Virus record (IMG/VR): IMGVR_UViG_3300008107_000423
Location: 1 to 36,941 of that record
Direction: 5' to 3' (one strand)
Length of the DNA: 36,941 nt
Source of the DNA: a virus
Part shown: positions 15,818-24,378 of the stretch, piece after piece
How positions within the stretch are numbered: position 1 is the first letter of the stretch
Layout of the letters: every line of letters begins with the position of its first letter
Notes under the pieces: model-generated
The model's input: the letters and a program-made list of their open reading frames with translations, nothing else
What the model was told of the DNA's origin: nothing
Databases searched by the model: none
Made by a program: the position numbers and the translations under genes

Positions 15818-16632
15818 CAGAACGTGCTCCCTTCAGGCAGCAGTCGCGGTGCGCCGACGCTCACCGCCAGCACATCACTGCTCGGTGTCACTCCAGCAGG
15901 CGCTGGGTCGCCCATGGTCTCTGGCACCAAGGTGGCGGTGTAGCGCACGGTGACGCTCTCGCCCATGCCTTCGTTGTTGCCGATCGGCGACACCTCCACC
16001 AAGAACCGCCGGTCGTAAATCGGCCCTACCCCCGGCTCCATCAATACCTTCCGCACCACCAGGCGATCAGCAGGATCCGGGAAACCGATGCACTCGTGGC
16101 TGTGCAGCAGATCCTCCAGGATCGCCGTGTAGGTGTCGCCGCTGACCTCCGGTCTCAGGTAGTTTCCCTGCAGAACATAAGAACCAGGGGCGATCACCAT
16201 GCCCAGCCCCGCGGCGCACCATTCCAGCAGCCTCTGCGCGGTGACCGGTGGCGTGGCATCAAGCTGCTGCTGAGCGCTGAGGGCCTCGTACCAGGCCGGC
16301 GGATACTCGGCCGGTCGGAACGGCGCCCGCGGCTTTCGGTTGCCGAGCAGCGTCAGCCGGCAGCCGATCTTCACAGTCGTCGTCCGGCCATAGGGCGTGG
16401 TGGATGCTCCCAGCACGTAATGGCGCACCGGGAACCGCGTCAGGCCGCCATGCCACTGGTAGGCCAGTTCCACCCTGGTCCCACGCGGCGGAGAGATCAC
16501 ACCCGCTATCTCAATGTCGCCCTGGTGCCGCAGCAGCCAGGTATCGATCACGTGTTCGCGGCTGGTGCCACCGTTGAGCATCACTCCCAGGTTGCAGACC
16601 ATGCGGGCCTGCAGGCTGATCACGCGGCTCAT
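15817..16632 (-). CDS. Tail hub / baseplate-like protein
   Basis: 271 residues coupled to both neighbours (ATGA upstream, TGATG downstream). It is Trp/Arg/Pro-rich with beta strands (IEIAGVISPPRGTRVELAYQWHGGLTRFPVRHYVLG). Its place is distal tail, then this protein, then fiber, as for gp27-like hub proteins in siphophages. I see no catalytic motif, and the hub call rests on gene order and size. Confidence 0.55.
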   Translation of the reverse strand: MSRVISLQARMVCNLGVMLNGGTSREHVIDTWLLRHQGDIEIAGVISPPRGTRVELAYQWHGGLTRFPVRHYVLGASTTPYGRTTTVKIGCRLTLLGNRKPRAPFRPAEYPPAWYEALSAQQQLDATPPVTAQRLLEWCAAGLGMVIAPGSYVLQGNYLRPEVSGDTYTAILEDLLHSHECIGFPDPADRLVVRKVLMEPGVGPIYDRRFLVEVSPIGNNEGMGESVTVRYTATLVPETMGDPAPAGVTPSSDVLAVSVGAPRLLPEGSTF

Positions 16633-17366
16633 GCCAGCTTCCTCAGGTCCACATCAATCAGGTAGCGGGTCACCACCGCACCTCCGGCTGCCCGCCGCTC
16701 CTGCCTCATGGCCGGAGCTGATGTGGGGTACCAAGTGCCGCCCGCTGCCAACGTGCTGACCTTGTTGCGGTACCAGGTTTTGATTGCCGGCCACCCTTGC
16801 GCGTCTGTGGTGTATCCGCGGATCTGCAACGTGTCCCTGGCCAAAAGGGGGCCACGGATCACGTCGGTGCCGCCTGCACTGGGTTCGACGCCAGGGCCAT
16901 CGGAGAAGCCTTCTGGCTGCTCCAGGAGGGTGAGCTCCACTCCAGCCAATGTGAAGGTTCCATAGTCCAGTTCCTCATCAGCGGTACGCTCCAGCAGCGC
17001 CAGCTCAGCGGCCACCGCCTGCGCCGCATCCACCAGACGGAATGAACAGCGGTATTTGGCGCCGATCCGCGGGGTGACCGGCGCCGCAGAGAACCAGCAG
17101 GCCACGTTCGTCCAGGACTCGCCCGCCGCAGCGCCCGTGAACGCCACAGTGGTGCCGGTGGTGCCGGTTGATGGCCCAGGCTCGCCAGCCCGTGCAGCCG
17201 CCCATCCTGCAAACAGTTCTTGCAACGACGCGCAGTCATCAGCCAGCAGGATCCCGTCGAATTCCCATTCGCGGGCGACGATGCCGTTACGAACATCAAC
17301 CTCGTCCCAGGTGGGGGGGAGGACGACGATCCGATCAAGCGTCAGTTCATCCAGAGTGACCGCCAT
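16629..17366 (-). CDS. Distal tail protein candidate
   Basis: 245 residues directly after the tape measure, the usual place of the distal tail protein. The sequence is beta-rich (LDELTLDRIVVLPPTWDEVDVRNGIVAREWEFDGILLADD) with a central Gly/Thr stretch. The end has a WYPTSAPAMRQERR...VTRYLIDVDLRKL strand pair. No diagnostic motif is visible, so the call is from position. Its ATG is four bases after a variant boundary motif, GGGAAACCTGAGGC. Confidence 0.6.
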   Translation of the reverse strand: MAVTLDELTLDRIVVLPPTWDEVDVRNGIVAREWEFDGILLADDCASLQELFAGWAAARAGEPGPSTGTTGTTVAFTGAAAGESWTNVACWFSAAPVTPRIGAKYRCSFRLVDAAQAVAAELALLERTADEELDYGTFTLAGVELTLLEQPEGFSDGPGVEPSAGGTDVIRGPLLARDTLQIRGYTTDAQGWPAIKTWYRNKVSTLAAGGTWYPTSAPAMRQERRAAGGAVVTRYLIDVDLRKLA

Positions 17367-17370
17367 GCCT

Positions 17371-17380
17371 CAGGTTTCCC
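17371..17380 (-). repeat. Variant boundary motif (GGGAAACCTG)
   Basis: One base from the consensus, continued by AGGC. It follows the tape measure stop by one base and precedes the next ATG by four bases, the same spacing as copy 2. Confidence 0.7.
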
Positions 17381-17381
17381 T

Positions 17382-20300
17382 TTAGCTCAGTCTGGTGATC
17401 ATGTGCAGCAGCTTCCTGCGGTGCCCACCACTGGTATCGGGCACCCGCACGGACCAGTCCTTCCCGGCAAGGTAGGTCACCGCAGCGGTGAGGGTGGTGA
17501 TGGCAGCCTCCAGCCGCGAGTGCGACGCATCGGGCCTGCCTCCTGGCGCCACCGCCCGGGCCCCCCGCCGGCTGCCACCGCCTCCAGGCAAGATGCCCTG
17601 GGCCTGCAGCTTCGCCGTTGTCGCGGCAGGAATCACGACACCATCACTCGGCGCCGTCCAGAGCGAGTTCGCGGGCCTGTTGATCAGCGACAGTTGGCCC
17701 GATCTGGACAAGAACGACTCGATGCCCAGCGACCTCATGCCCGGGCCATCATTGATCCGGTACTTGCCGCCTGCCTCCACCCCGCCACCAGCCCACCGGG
17801 CACCAGGTAGGCCTGACGCCGCCTCCAGCGCGTCGTAGAACGCCCGGGCACCGTTGACCGCGTTGTTCATATTCTGGTTGAGCACCGCGGCGCCCCTGGC
17901 GGCTGCAGTCGTCGCGTCATCAATGCCCGACCCCGCGAACGCTTCTGCGCTGGTGCCCGCCTGATCCAGCGAGCTGCCGATCCCGGCGTAACTGTTGACC
18001 GAGCCACGGCCATAGAGCCCCAGCTGCTTAGCGCTCTGCGCCGCAATGCTGCTGCCCTGCGACACCGTGAGCATCCGGCGGCTCAGCTCGCCGAGGATGC
18101 CGTTTGACGACGACAACCCCTTGACCAGCTCTTGGGTGCCGACCCCCAGTTCTGAGAACTTCACAGCGGTACGGCCGGCGGTGTTTGCGAGCTCGCCACC
18201 TGGCTTCACCGCTTCGGCCAGGTTCGCCTTGAATTGAGCTGTGAATGCTGCAGCCGTCGCCTCGTTCCGTGCTTTCTCGCGCCCAGCCTCAGCGATGGCC
18301 TTCTCGATCGGTTGGATCTGCTGGATCAGCCCCAGGCTCTGCTCGCGGATCCCCAGGTTGCCGGCCGCCAGGTCTCGCTCCGCCGCCGCCGCATCAATCG
18401 CGTTCTGGTTGCCGCTGGTAATCGCGTTCTGCAGATCCAGCTCCTTCCGCCGCAGCTCCACCCGGGCCTGGTTGATCGCCAGGTTGGCCTCAAGCACCTG
18501 ACGGCGCTGCGTGAGGTCCAGGATCTGATCCTCCAGGCCCTGCGCCCGTACCAGCCCCTCCAGCCGCGCCCGGGCAGCCTGGGCTTCGACCTGCGCCTGT
18601 TGTGCCTTGATCTGGCCCAGTGTCCGCTCCGATGCGCCTCGTTGCTGCGCCTCCTCCAGCTGGGCTGCCAGGACCGATGACGCCAGCGAGTACCGGCTGC
18701 TCTCCAGGTCGCTGAGCGCCCTGCTCAGGTTGAGCAGGGCATTGCCGACCTGCAGCTGTGCTTCGAGGGCCCGCACCGGAGCCTCGGCGATCACCTTGTT
18801 CAGCTCTCGTTCGGCCGCGATCCGCTGCTCAACAGCCTGGGCCTCGATCTGGTACAGCTGCACCGCCTTCTGGGCGCGTTGCTGCTTCAGCTGCGCATAC
18901 TTCTCGCTGAGCTGATCCGCCGCCGATGCCTTGACCAGGGCTGCATCGATCAACGCAATCTCGTTGGTGAGCGCAGTCACCGTGGCGGCGTTCTTCTGCA
19001 CCGTAGCCTGTGCTGCAGTCAGGTTGCCGGCGGCGACCTTCTCCAGCGCGACGGCTTCCGCTTCCAGGACGGTTGTCTGATTGAAGGTCTCCCGTTCCTT
19101 CAGAGCCTCGATCACCGCATCGAGGGACAGCTTCTCCTCCCTGGCTGCCCCGGCCGCCGCCCGCCGTGATGCCGTCACCCTGGTCAGGGAGTTGGACTGC
19201 ACATTGATCAGACCGATTTCAATATCGGTGGCCTTTGCCCGCCGGGTGAGTTCGTCGGCATACTCTTTATCGCCAGCCGATCTGGCAGCACTGGCCCCGT
19301 CCAGCAAAGCCTTGCGGTAGGCTGTCATGGCCTCTTTGTTGAGCCGGAGCTGCTCCTCAATCTTGGTCAGTGTTGCAATCTGCCCTTTGTCAAGCTGTTG
19401 GCCGGAGGGCATTGCCTTTGCTTTGGCGATATAGTCAGCGGCTGCATTTGTAGCGCTAGCGGCATTAGCAGAGAGCTTATTAAAGGCGTTCTGGGCTTCA
19501 ACCAGTCCTTGGTTTTTTCGGGCTTCGTCGTAAGCTTTTTTCAGGGCTCCGCCCAGCTTGACCGCACCTTCGATTGCAATGCCGAACGGCGTAGCCCGCA
19601 GGGCCTGGCCCACGAAGTCAAGTGCCCCTTTGAGGGCAGCGGCCAGCCCTGGGATAGGAATGATCGATTGCACAAAATTGGCAAGGCCACCACTCGCGTC
19701 TTGCATGAAGCGGTTGAACGGCCCTCCAAGCGCCGTAGTATCCGCTAGCGGTACTCCGAGTTTCGTTAGACCCTTTTCCAGTTCATCAATCGGTCCCTTT
19801 GCCAGCTCGGTCTCTTTCCACGCCTTGCCCATGATCAACGCATAGCCACCAGCCGCTACTGCCACACCAGCCAATGCGGCACCTATCGCCAAAATCCCTG
19901 CGCCCACTGTTCCTGCGGCCAGTCCCTTAAGCACGCCGGACAGACTCAGCAGTGCTTTGCTTGCGCCACCTGCACCTCCGGCAAGTCCGTTCTGCAGGAT
20001 CGCCGAAAGGCCCTTGGCGTTAGTGCCGGTAGTGGTGGCCACCAGTGATGTGGTCTTCAACCTAACGGCCAGATCCCCGACACCACTTGCCGCACTGATC
20101 AGACCTTCAGCCGCGAGCGCCTTGGCGGCAGTCGCCAGTCCACGCATTGAAGTGACCGCCGCCCCAATGTTTGCAGTGTTGATGGAGGTGACAAACCGCC
20201 GGGCGGCATCTGCGCCCTTCCCTAGGTCTGCCACCAGATCGGTGCGGATGCTGCGAGCTAGCCCCAGAATCTCGGTTTTCGCTGCTACCACCGCTTCGAC

Positions 20301-22100
20301 CTTCAGTGCTGCCGAGAACGCGGCACTGCCGACCTTCGCTGCGATGTAGGCCGCGGTCAGCACCAGCAGCGCGGCAGCGGCGGCCTTGACCGGCCCGGGC
20401 AGCGCCGCAATCGGACCCAGTGCTGCATTCGCCGCTGCGATGAACGGCTGCAGGGCCACGGCGATCACCTGGCCAACGGAATTGCCGAGCGAATCAACGG
20501 TGCCCTGCAACTGCTTGACGCTCAGCCCGAACGACTGCATCGCGTCCCGCGCCTTGTCCGTGGCGCCGGCAGAGTTGCGGATGGTGGCGAACATCTTGCC
20601 GATCTCGGCTTCCGTTTGGTTCAGCACCGCCAAGAACTTGCTGCCTGCCTCATCGCCAAACAAGGCTGAGCTGAGTTGCACCTTCTCGGCAGTGCCCAGC
20701 TCCGCGAATCGCTGCTTCAGCCGGATCAGCACCTGATCCAGGGGCAGCAGTTCACCGTTGGTCTTCGTGATCTCGGCGCCAAGGACTCGCATTGCCTTGC
20801 CGAGCTGCTCCTGCCCACGGCCGAGGCCCAGCGTTTCGCCCGACGCCCCGGCCGCAGCTTTCTGGAGCCGCTCCAGGCCGGTGCGCAGGCCGGTGCCCGC
20901 CACCGACGCATCGATGCCGGCATTGGCCATCAGGCCACTGGTGGCCGCCAGATCCTCAAGGCTGACGTTCAGCGCCTTCGCCACCGGAGCTGCGTACTGC
21001 ATCGTGAAGCCCAGGCCCTCGATGCTCGCGTTGCTGCTGTTGGCGGTGTTCACCAGCACGTCCACAACCCGACTGGTCTCGCCCACGTCCAGGGCGAAGC
21101 CTCGAAGGGTGCTGCCGACGATCGATCCCATCGAGTCGAACGACGTGCCGGTGGCCTCCGCGCCACGGACGATCCCCGGCATCGCCTCCGCCACCTGGTC
21201 GACGGTGAAGCCGGCGCGGACCAGCGCGGTGGCCAGCTGCGCGACCTCCTTGGTGGTGCCTGACGCCTCGATGCCAACCTTGTTCACGGACTCCGCCAGC
21301 CGGTCGTAGCCGCCCGCCTCACCGGCAGCCGCCGCCGCCAGGCGCAGCTCCGAATCGAGTTCCGAGTAGCCCTGCACCAGGCGGATCACCGTCTGCAGCG
21401 CCCCGGATGCGGCGTTGCCGAGAGCATTGGTGAGCGCGAACGCCAGTCCGCCGACGGCTCCTTCCACCAACGACGAACTGGAGGCCAGGTCGCGGAAGCT
21501 GCGGCCCACCTCCTGCAACTTCGGGCCGATGCCACCAATCCCCGCCTTCGCACGCTCAAGCGCCGACACGAACTGCCCCGTCGCCGTCCTGGCGCGGCCC
21601 TGTTCGTCCACCCAATACTTCAGGCCGTTACCGGCAGTCAGCAGCTGCTTGCCGGTACGGGTGTATTCCTGCTCCAGCGTGCGGGCGGTCTCGGTGCCCT
21701 GTTGCGCCAGTGGGCGGAACACATTTGTCTGGCCTAAGCCCGCCTGCGTGCCAGCCGTCACCCCACCCGCCAGCGCCTTGCCCGCTGCGGTCCCGACCGC
21801 CGGTGCACCAGTAAAGCCACGGGTGAGCGCCGATGGCATCAGCTGTTCCAGGCTCGTGCGCACACCACCCGCCAGGCCGGCGCCGATCTGTTGCCCGCCG
21901 TTCTGCGCCGGACCTGCAGCGCTCGACAGGCTTGCGGCGATGCTGGAGTTGAGCAGCTTCGACAGCGGCGCCTGCGCACCGGTGCCGATCGCGGTACCCA
22001 ACTGCTGGCCCGCGCCACTCGCCTTCGACGTCGCAGATGCAAGCGCCGCGGCGATCACTGACGGGATCCTGTCAGCGCCGCCCTGGACGCCCTTCGCCAC
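17382..22100 (-). CDS. Tape measure protein
   Basis: 1572 residues from GTG 22100, the longest gene here. Residues about 235-415 match the TP901-type tape measure core (LAESVNKVGIEASGTTKEVAQLATALVRAGFT...AEAMPGIVRGAEATGTSFDSMGSIVGSTLRGF). Hydrophobic stretches follow (AAAAALLVLTAAYIAAKVG; AGILAIGAALAGVAVAAGGYALIMG), then long charged coiled coils. It sets tail length and serves in DNA ejection; at roughly 0.15 nm per residue the tail would be about 0.23-0.25 micrometre. The frame continues upstream, without a shift, into the 90-aa ORF ending at 22107: only TGA, ACG and CTG separate that ORF from this GTG. Confidence 0.9.
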   Translation of the reverse strand: MAKGVQGGADRIPSVIAAALASATSKASGAGQQLGTAIGTGAQAPLSKLLNSSIAASLSSAAGPAQNGGQQIGAGLAGGVRTSLEQLMPSALTRGFTGAPAVGTAAGKALAGGVTAGTQAGLGQTNVFRPLAQQGTETARTLEQEYTRTGKQLLTAGNGLKYWVDEQGRARTATGQFVSALERAKAGIGGIGPKLQEVGRSFRDLASSSSLVEGAVGGLAFALTNALGNAASGALQTVIRLVQGYSELDSELRLAAAAAGEAGGYDRLAESVNKVGIEASGTTKEVAQLATALVRAGFTVDQVAEAMPGIVRGAEATGTSFDSMGSIVGSTLRGFALDVGETSRVVDVLVNTANSSNASIEGLGFTMQYAAPVAKALNVSLEDLAATSGLMANAGIDASVAGTGLRTGLERLQKAAAGASGETLGLGRGQEQLGKAMRVLGAEITKTNGELLPLDQVLIRLKQRFAELGTAEKVQLSSALFGDEAGSKFLAVLNQTEAEIGKMFATIRNSAGATDKARDAMQSFGLSVKQLQGTVDSLGNSVGQVIAVALQPFIAAANAALGPIAALPGPVKAAAAALLVLTAAYIAAKVGSAAFSAALKVEAVVAAKTEILGLARSIRTDLVADLGKGADAARRFVTSINTANIGAAVTSMRGLATAAKALAAEGLISAASGVGDLAVRLKTTSLVATTTGTNAKGLSAILQNGLAGGAGGASKALLSLSGVLKGLAAGTVGAGILAIGAALAGVAVAAGGYALIMGKAWKETELAKGPIDELEKGLTKLGVPLADTTALGGPFNRFMQDASGGLANFVQSIIPIPGLAAALKGALDFVGQALRATPFGIAIEGAVKLGGALKKAYDEARKNQGLVEAQNAFNKLSANAASATNAAADYIAKAKAMPSGQQLDKGQIATLTKIEEQLRLNKEAMTAYRKALLDGASAARSAGDKEYADELTRRAKATDIEIGLINVQSNSLTRVTASRRAAAGAAREEKLSLDAVIEALKERETFNQTTVLEAEAVALEKVAAGNLTAAQATVQKNAATVTALTNEIALIDAALVKASAADQLSEKYAQLKQQRAQKAVQLYQIEAQAVEQRIAAERELNKVIAEAPVRALEAQLQVGNALLNLSRALSDLESSRYSLASSVLAAQLEEAQQRGASERTLGQIKAQQAQVEAQAARARLEGLVRAQGLEDQILDLTQRRQVLEANLAINQARVELRRKELDLQNAITSGNQNAIDAAAAERDLAAGNLGIREQSLGLIQQIQPIEKAIAEAGREKARNEATAAAFTAQFKANLAEAVKPGGELANTAGRTAVKFSELGVGTQELVKGLSSSNGILGELSRRMLTVSQGSSIAAQSAKQLGLYGRGSVNSYAGIGSSLDQAGTSAEAFAGSGIDDATTAAARGAAVLNQNMNNAVNGARAFYDALEAASGLPGARWAGGGVEAGGKYRINDGPGMRSLGIESFLSRSGQLSLINRPANSLWTAPSDGVVIPAATTAKLQAQGILPGGGGSRRGARAVAPGGRPDASHSRLEAAITTLTAAVTYLAGKDWSVRVPDTSGGHRRKLLHMITRLS

Positions 22101-22106
22101 CAGCGT

Positions 22107-22376
22107 TCAAAGCTGGGTGGCTGGCGTGCTGGCCGACGATGCCGCACGGGTCAGCTGCGAGCTGATCGCGTTCGGGAACCGCGCTGCGGATGCCTCGATT
22201 TCGCGAAGCATGTCGCGGCCGATGCTGGTGCGCTTCGCCGCATCGCTCAGCCCCTTGTCGAGAGCCTTCCCGGCGTCGGCGCCGGCCTTGCCCGCCTGGG
22301 CAACCACGCCTTTAAAGGTCTCGATGATTGCGCGATCATCGATGGCACCTGTGATGACGAAATCCTGCTCAGCCAT
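22107..22376 (-). CDS. Tape-measure N-terminal segment or separate small tail gene
   Basis: 89 residues from ATG 22376 (MAEQDFVITGAIDDRAIIETFKGVVAQAGKAGADAGKALDKG...). The sequence reads like the start of a tape measure protein: a short beta element, then Ala/Gly-rich amphipathic helix. It ends in a TGA that lies in the same frame as the long tape measure ORF. It could be the true N-terminus separated by a nonsense change, a readthrough site, or an independent gene. A full boundary motif lies 20 bases upstream. Confidence 0.65.
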   Translation of the reverse strand: MAEQDFVITGAIDDRAIIETFKGVVAQAGKAGADAGKALDKGLSDAAKRTSIGRDMLREIEASAARFPNAISSQLTRAASSASTPATQL

Positions 22377-22396
22377 CACCGCCTACCGCATACCCG

Positions 22397-22406
22397 CAGG
22401 GTTCCC
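22397..22406 (-). repeat. GGGAACNCTG boundary motif, copy 6
   Basis: GGGAACCCTG, one base after the stop of the tail terminator candidate and 20 bases before ATG 22376. Confidence 0.88.
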
Positions 22407-22407
22407 G

Positions 22408-22848
22408 TCAGTCCTCCCAGCGCGTCGCGATCTCAGGGTTGAGCCACTGGATCGCCACCTGGCCCAGGCCGCCGAGGCCATCCGGCAGGCTGTTGTCCGA
22501 CCAGGTAGCCCCCGGCAGTAGTTGGCAGACGCGCCGCACCACTGCATCGAGGTTGAATCCCACCGTGGGCAGGACCGTCCACTGGGTCACATAGAGCCGG
22601 AACAGGGCGCTGGTCTCCTCGCCGCCGGTGCTGAACGGCTTGGTGTCACCGCTCGATGTCCTGGCGATAGTGACCTCCGTTCCTTCCATCGTGGTGCCGT
22701 CCTCGCCATCCTCGTTAGCCCACATCACCGACAGGGCAGGGATGGGCTCCGGGGCATCCTTGAGCAGACAGGTGCCGAGCATCGCCATCAGCGCCTCATC
22801 GGATTCCAGCAGGTCGTAGATCTCCTGGGCCGTGGTGGGGAGGGTCAT
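22408..22848 (-). CDS. Tail terminator / tail completion candidate
   Basis: 146 residues (MTLPTTAQEIYDLLESDEALMAMLGTCLL...). It shows a helical start with hydrophobic strands later (ALFRLYVTQWTVLPTVGFNLDAVVRRVCQLLPGATW), the profile of small tail-terminator or tail-completion proteins (compare lambda gpU). It lies between the tail tube and the tape measure, and its ATG overlaps the previous stop (TGATG). Call from size and order; no motif is decisive. Confidence 0.5.
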   Translation of the reverse strand: MTLPTTAQEIYDLLESDEALMAMLGTCLLKDAPEPIPALSVMWANEDGEDGTTMEGTEVTIARTSSGDTKPFSTGGEETSALFRLYVTQWTVLPTVGFNLDAVVRRVCQLLPGATWSDNSLPDGLGGLGQVAIQWLNPEIATRWED

Positions 22849-22997
22849 CAGAGGATCTCAGCTTCGACGTGCGGCAGGCGACGCCAGGCGAAGCCACCCC
22901 ACATCTGCACGCGTACGCGTGGAACCTGCGTGAACATCAGGGTGCTGTTGATCCAGGTGAACGGGCCGATGCGCCCGGCGCCGCTGGCGATCCGCAT
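22848..22997 (-). CDS. Small hypothetical tail-region protein
   Basis: 49 residues from ATG 22997 (MRIASGAGRIGPFTWINSTLMFTQVPRVRV...). Arg/Trp/Phe-rich. It is the first minus-strand gene after the divergent junction with the plus-strand gene at 23074, and its stop overlaps the next ATG. A boundary motif lies 21 bases upstream. A longer frame exists to 23060, but it would run through the motif and has no better start. Confidence 0.5.
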   Translation of the reverse strand: MRIASGAGRIGPFTWINSTLMFTQVPRVRVQMWGGFAWRRLPHVEAEIL

Positions 22998-23018
22998 GAA
23001 CTGATGGGTTAGGCACCA

Positions 23019-23028
23019 CAGAGTTCCC
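23019..23028 (-). repeat. GGGAACNCTG boundary motif, copy 7 (minus arm of a divergent pair)
   Basis: GGGAACTCTG pointing to the 22997 gene; it faces copy 8 across eight bases. Confidence 0.88.
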
Positions 23029-23036
23029 CCCGCCAG

Positions 23037-23046
23037 GGGAACCCTG
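23037..23046 (+). repeat. GGGAACNCTG boundary motif, copy 8 (plus arm)
   Basis: GGGAACCCTG on the plus strand, 27 bases before ATG 23074 of the plus-strand gene. Confidence 0.88.
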
Positions 23047-23073
23047 TCCCATCCACCCACGACGGCCTCCCAG

Positions 23074-23367
23074 ATGGATCCGATCCAACTCTCGATGGGT
23101 CAGCAGTTCGACCAGGAGCGCATGAGCCGCCTGCTCGATGCGACCGATGATCCGCGGGCGTTGCGGGCCATGGCCAAGCAACTGCTGGTGGCATTCTTCA
23201 CGGCCAGGGCTGCGACCGACTGGGTGATCAGCCAGCAGAAGGCACCTGGTCGCGATCACGAGGAGATGGCGAAGGAGGTGGTTGCGAAGCTCGCGCTCGG
23301 TGCCCTGCAGAACCCGCCGGCCGGCGCAGCGGACATGGTGCCTGAGTGGGATGATCCGCTGATCTGA
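23074..23367 (+). CDS. Isolated plus-strand small protein (moron-like)
   Basis: 97 residues. An internal ATG at 23095 (MGQQFDQERMSRLLDATDDP) is an alternative start. The body FDQERMSRLLDATDDPRALRAMAKQLLVAFFTARAATDWVI resembles, from memory, short conserved cyanobacterial proteins of unknown function. It is coded against the late operon, has its own boundary motif upstream and a terminator-like hairpin after it, as expected for a self-contained inserted gene. Function is unknown. Confidence 0.65.
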   Translation: MDPIQLSMGQQFDQERMSRLLDATDDPRALRAMAKQLLVAFFTARAATDWVISQQKAPGRDHEEMAKEVVAKLALGALQNPPAGAADMVPEWDDPLI

Positions 23368-23380
23368 GGGCCTACAGAAC

Positions 23381-23408
23381 AAAGCCCCCGGCGTGAACCG
23401 AGGGCTTT
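23381..23408. terminator. Two-way terminator-like hairpin between convergent genes
   Basis: Arms AAAGCCCCCGG and CCGAGGGCTTT pair at 10 of 11 positions with a six-base loop. It lies between the plus gene ending at 23367 and the minus tail tube gene ending at 23475 and can serve both. The T tracts are short (CTTTG), so efficiency is uncertain. Confidence 0.55.
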
Positions 23409-23474
23409 GCCGTCCCTTGCATCCCCAGGATCAAGCCTGATGCCGAAGCAGCGCAGTGACCCGACTAGGATATA

Positions 23475-24326
23475 TCATACATTGTGAAGATTTAAGCCAA
23501 ACGCTCCGTAAAACTTGAGCTCGCTAGTGAACTTCGCCGTGGCGCCAGCAGAGTTGTCTGGGGTGAAGTTGTTGAACCGGCCGAATCCGAAGTGAACCTC
23601 GTTGAAGCCGCGAGGACCGATCAGCGCGATCTTCGCCATCAACCCCTGACTTACGTTCCCCTTCTCGCAAAGGCGAAGCAGCTTGTAGCTGGTGGCGTTG
23701 AAGTCAATCTTGCCGGCGATCTCCATGCTTGCGGACTTAGACACCGCCTCTGGCTGCTCAAAGCCCTGTGCGATGTCATCCCAGTAGGCCTCGCTTTCCT
23801 CCGAGGTTTCGGAGGTCGGAGGGCCGGACTGGATGCCCAGCAGCCGCACCGGGTTGTCGGTGCCATCAAGCTTGAGGTCCCCCCCACCGGTGGCAGTGCC
23901 GGCACTCACGGTGGCGGCTGTGATGTTGGTGCCAGCAAGGGCGAAGCTCACGGTGGTCGAGGTGATCGCGGTGACGATTCTGGTGCCGTTCAGCGAGGTG
24001 AACGGGCTCAGCAAGCCAGCGACTACCAGCCGGCTGCCCACGGCGAAGGGATGGCCAGTCGGCACAGTCAGCGTGGCGATATTGGTAGCCAGGGCTGCAT
24101 TGCTGATGGCCAGGGTTTTCTGGTTCAGGGTGATACCGAAGGTCTCGCCAAGTCCGGTGCCGTACTGGGTCACCGCAGCGTTTGCGGCCATCAGGGTGGT
24201 GCGATCGATGAAGCCGCCAACCCCCAAACCGGTGCCCGCCGCCTCATGCGTGGAGATCAGGGACAGGTCCACGTACGTGTCAAGGATCGGGACCATGTAG
24301 AGGGCGTAGCCGAAATTCCGGGCCAT
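23475..24326 (-). CDS. Major tail tube protein candidate
   Basis: 283 residues. The outer parts look like a tail tube subunit: an N-terminal MARNFGYALYMVPILDTYVDLSLIS and a C-terminal domain (EAVSKSASMEIAGKIDFNATSYKLLRLCEKGNVSQGLMAKIALIGPRGFNEVHFGFGRFNN). Residues 71-147 hold the beta module shared with two other proteins here and may project from the tube surface as an Ig-like decoration. It precedes the tape measure by three small genes. Unusually, the G/GT chaperone genes come before it. Its ATG is 25 bases after a boundary motif. Confidence 0.7.
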   Translation of the reverse strand: MARNFGYALYMVPILDTYVDLSLISTHEAAGTGLGVGGFIDRTTLMAANAAVTQYGTGLGETFGITLNQKTLAISNAALATNIATLTVPTGHPFAVGSRLVVAGLLSPFTSLNGTRIVTAITSTTVSFALAGTNITAATVSAGTATGGGDLKLDGTDNPVRLLGIQSGPPTSETSEESEAYWDDIAQGFEQPEAVSKSASMEIAGKIDFNATSYKLLRLCEKGNVSQGLMAKIALIGPRGFNEVHFGFGRFNNFTPDNSAGATAKFTSELKFYGAFGLNLHNV

Positions 24327-24351
24327 GAAGCGGTGCCTGTGGATCTGCTCG

Positions 24352-24361
24352 CAGCGTTCCC
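24352..24361 (-). repeat. GGGAACNCTG boundary motif, copy 9 (minus arm)
   Basis: GGGAACGCTG, 25 bases before the tail tube ATG. With copy 10 it forms an inverted repeat with identical arms. Confidence 0.88.
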
Positions 24362-24378
24362 GTTGCCGTAACCCACGC

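Noticed and set aside
15709-16665. Plus-strand frame of 318 codons opposite the hub-like gene
   Set aside because: Arg/His/Gln-rich antisense shadow; the minus-strand genes here are coupled by ATGA and TGATG overlaps and look coding.
21415-22521. Plus-strand frame of 368 codons opposite the tape measure start
   Set aside because: Antisense shadow of a strong coding gene; composition is Ala/Pro/Ser-rich filler with no domain, and it crosses three real genes.
23592-24371. Plus-strand frame of 259 codons opposite the tail tube candidate
   Set aside because: Gly/His/Arg-rich shadow with no recognisable domain; the opposite strand carries a clear virion protein.
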